Source of the DNA: CAIQPS01 sp963783835
GTDB taxonomy: Bacteria; Actinomycetota; Thermoleophilia; RBG-16-64-13
Length of the DNA: 64,000 bases
Direction: 5' to 3'
Assembly (NCBI GenBank): GCA_963783835.1
Contig: CAWAOX010000013.1
Coordinates: 310,001-374,000 of the forward strand
The translations under genes were made by a program, and so were the position numbers. Below, in pieces: positions 62,164 through 64,000 of this stretch. Within the stretch, counting starts at the first letter, position 1. The number at the start of each line of letters is the position of its first letter. Below the pieces are notes generated by a model that was not told the DNA's origin, made no database searches, and was given only the letters and a program-made list of their open reading frames with translations.

Positions 62164-62485
62164 TTGACCAATAGTAAATATCGGAGTGACGCGTTCGCCG
62201 CTGTTCACGAGACCGCTGAAGCGTTGTACGAAGTCGGCGCCGTCGACAAGCAGACCATGCGCGAGTTCGACGCGGCCTGCCTGACGCCGGTAGCGCGTGT
62301 TCAGTCCGGACGAGATCAAGCGTCTGCGCATGCGGGAGCACCTTTCCCAGTCGGTGTTCGCCCGCTACCTGAACGTGTCGAAGAACCTCGTCTCTGACTG
62401 GGAACGGGGGGTCAAGAAACCCGGGGGTCCGGCGCTGCGGCTACTGACCATCCTCGAGGCCAGGGGGTTGCGGGCCATAGCTTAG
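62164..62485 (+). pseudogene. Orphan HigA-like antitoxin, frameshifted in the middle
   Basis: TTG 62164 follows GAGGAGGTGA. The N-terminus KYRSDAFAAVHETAEALYEV and KQTMREFDAACLTPV belong to the RelB/HigA helix-turn-helix antitoxins. At about 62292 the frame shifts by one and the rest (FSPDEIKRLRMREHLSQSVF, then NVSKNLVSDWERGVKKPGGP) is intact to 62485. No RelE/HigB toxin gene lies beside it. The palindrome upstream is a likely operator. Confidence 0.7.
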
Positions 62486-62563
62486 TGACGTTCATGCTTC
62501 CACCGCCGGCGGCATGCCCCGGGCTATACTCTGCTTGCTGGGTGTCCAACCGCGGGGAGCATC

Positions 62564-64000
62564 ATGATGTCTGACGTATCAGTAGGTCCGTCTGGTGAAG
62601 AATTCCCTCTGCCGAGCTCCGAGGAGTACGCGGAGGAACTCGGTCGCGTGGAGGCCCTGGCCCGTTCGGCCAAAGCCGAGGGCAAGGAAGTCGTCGTGGT
62701 CATGGGCGTCGGTTTCGTCGGGGCCGTGATGGCGGCCATCATCGCCGATGCGGTTGACGAGAACGGTAGTCCAAGCAAGTTCGTGGTGGGCTGCCAGCGC
62801 CCCAGCTCGCGCAGTTTCTGGAAGATCCCTCTCCTCAATCGCGGCGAGTCGCCGGTCAAGGCCGAGGACCCCGAAGTGGACGTCATGATCTCTCGCTGCG
62901 TCCACGACAAGAAGACTCTGACGGCGACGTACAACAGCGACTGCCTCGCGCTTGCGGACTGCGTGGTAGTGGACGTGCAATGCGACTACACCAAGCAGAG
63001 CCTGGGCGACATGAGAACCGGTGAGGTCGAGATGGCGGCCCTCGAGGCCACCATGAAGACCATCGGCGAGAAGATCTCGCCGGACTGTCTCGTGGTGATC
63101 GAGACCACCGTGGCGCCGGGGACCACCGAGTTCGTCGCCTACCCCATCATGAAGAAGGCCTTCCAGGCTCGGGGCCTCGAGGCTCTTCCCCTCCTGGCCC
63201 ACAGCTACGAGCGGGTCATGCCCGGCAAACAGTACATCGCGTCCATCAGGGACTTCTGGCGGGTCTGCTCGGGGTGCAACGAGGAGGCCACCGAGCGGGT
63301 CGTCAAGTTCCTCAACGAGGTCTTGAACACCAAGGACTTCCCCCTGACCGTGATGGACAGGCCCATCGAGAGCGAGACCACCAAGATCGTGGAGAATTCC
63401 TACCGTGCCACTATCCTGGCGTTTCTCAACGAGTGGAGCCTCTTCGCGGAACGCAACGGCGTGGACCTCACCAAGGTCATCGGGGCGATCAAAGTCCGCC
63501 CCACGCACAGCAACATCATCTTCCCGGGGCCGGGGATCGGCGGCTACTGCCTGCCCAAGGATGGCGGCCTGGGCTCCTGGGCCTACAAACACATCCTGGG
63601 CTTTGAGGACGATATCTTCCGCATCACCACCGCTGCCATCGACATAAACGACACGCGGTCGCTCCATGTCGCGGAACTGACCAGGGATGCGCTGCGCAAC
63701 ATGGGGCGCTACATCGCCGGGGCCCGCGTGCTCCTCTGCGGCGCCAGCTACCGGGAGGACGTGGGAGACACCAGGTACAGTGGCTCGGAACTCGTGGTCC
63801 GGAAGCTCGTCGAGATGGGCGCCGAACTCAGCGTGCACGACCCGTTCGTGGAGCACTGGTACGAGATCGAAACGCCCGACACGTATCCCTCCTCCGGGAA
63901 CTCACTGGCGCGCTTCTTCCGAAACCAGCAGGATCTCCCCCGCCTTCGCGTGCAGAAGGATCTCGCCGCCGCCTTGAAGGGCGTGGAGGCGGTGGTTCTC
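62564..64000 (+). CDS. Nucleotide-sugar dehydrogenase (UDP-glucose/GDP-mannose family), 3' end cut
   Basis: At least 479 residues, open at the window end. ATG 62564, with a second ATG next to it. VVVVMGVGFVGAVMAAIIAD is the NAD-binding loop; VVIETTVAPGTTEF and ENSYRATILAFLNEW are central motifs; PGPGIGGYCLPKDGG has the catalytic Cys. VLLCGASYREDVGDTRYSGS starts the C-terminal domain. An N-terminal extension of about 40 residues is unusual. It would oxidise a UDP-sugar to a uronate, upstream of the epimerase at 54229. Confidence 0.92.
   Translation, partial: MMSDVSVGPSGEEFPLPSSEEYAEELGRVEALARSAKAEGKEVVVVMGVGFVGAVMAAIIADAVDENGSPSKFVVGCQRPSSRSFWKIPLLNRGESPVKAEDPEVDVMISRCVHDKKTLTATYNSDCLALADCVVVDVQCDYTKQSLGDMRTGEVEMAALEATMKTIGEKISPDCLVVIETTVAPGTTEFVAYPIMKKAFQARGLEALPLLAHSYERVMPGKQYIASIRDFWRVCSGCNEEATERVVKFLNEVLNTKDFPLTVMDRPIESETTKIVENSYRATILAFLNEWSLFAERNGVDLTKVIGAIKVRPTHSNIIFPGPGIGGYCLPKDGGLGSWAYKHILGFEDDIFRITTAAIDINDTRSLHVAELTRDALRNMGRYIAGARVLLCGASYREDVGDTRYSGSELVVRKLVEMGAELSVHDPFVEHWYEIETPDTYPSSGNSLARFFRNQQDLPRLRVQKDLAAALKGVEAVVL

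Overview
The window is 64 kb of high-GC DNA (roughly 65% by eye) with short intergenic gaps, frequent GTG and TTG starts and Shine-Dalgarno leaders. Several exported proteins carry Thr-rich linkers (runs of TTTT) behind Tat or lipoprotein signals. Together these suggest an uncultured actinobacterial lineage. Rubrerythrin, a tandem CDGSH protein and a polyferredoxin/DUF362 pair suggest a redox-flexible or partly anaerobic life. The lineage is an inference: there is no rRNA or other marker, and I saw no tRNA, CRISPR array or intact insertion sequence.

Layout. 1-2.3 kb: a DUF2089 regulator coupled to a membrane protein, then an LCP cell-wall ligase. 2.4-10.5 kb: a lipoprotein serpin, rubrerythrin with a coupled CDGSH protein, a TIGR00300 (LOR/SDH) enzyme, a 52-aa membrane protein, a methyltransferase and pirin, cyclophilin and a D,D-carboxypeptidase. 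10.5-14.3 kb: double GNAT, diacylglycerol-kinase-like protein, RlmA-type methyltransferase and a cyclase. 14.3-20.3 kb: a candidate small RNA, a class V glyoxylate-type aminotransferase, a MITE-like element and glcDEF, a coherent glycolate/glyoxylate module in which all three glc genes are frameshifted as given. 20.3-26.8 kb: TrxB, small membrane proteins and an unusual VOC-deaminase fusion. 26.8-32.1 kb: two MFS carriers flanked by two class I aminotransferases. 32.1-35.5 kb: a TetR regulator, an orphan ABC binding protein and an amidohydrolase. 35.7-39.4 kb: TypA and two related lipoproteins. 39.6-44.3 kb: an amidohydrolase between two CocE/NonD hydrolases, probably catabolic. 44.3-52.2 kb: MFS, DEAD-box helicase, PurC, methyltransferase and a P-type Ca2+ ATPase. 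52.3-53.2 kb: a decayed toxin-antitoxin patch. 53.3-58.0 kb: BKACE enzyme, UDP-sugar epimerase, polyferredoxin and DUF362. 58.0-64.0 kb: a TacAT module, a GNAT gene split by an in-frame TAG, a polysaccharide deacetylase, a DUF4160 module, an orphan HigA and a nucleotide-sugar dehydrogenase running off the end.

Three signals stand out. First, two hairpins at 26.8 kb and 37.8 kb have unrelated ~20-bp stems but the same loop flanks, and look like a repeated RNA or DNA element. Second, about a dozen genes carry +/-1 frameshifts, an internal stop or a lost start codon, which points either to sequence error or to real decay. Third, many core enzymes carry Gly/Ala/Pro-rich loop insertions. A complete 14.35-14.54 kb transcription unit (promoter, about 150 nt, terminator) without a long ORF is the best small-RNA or leader candidate.
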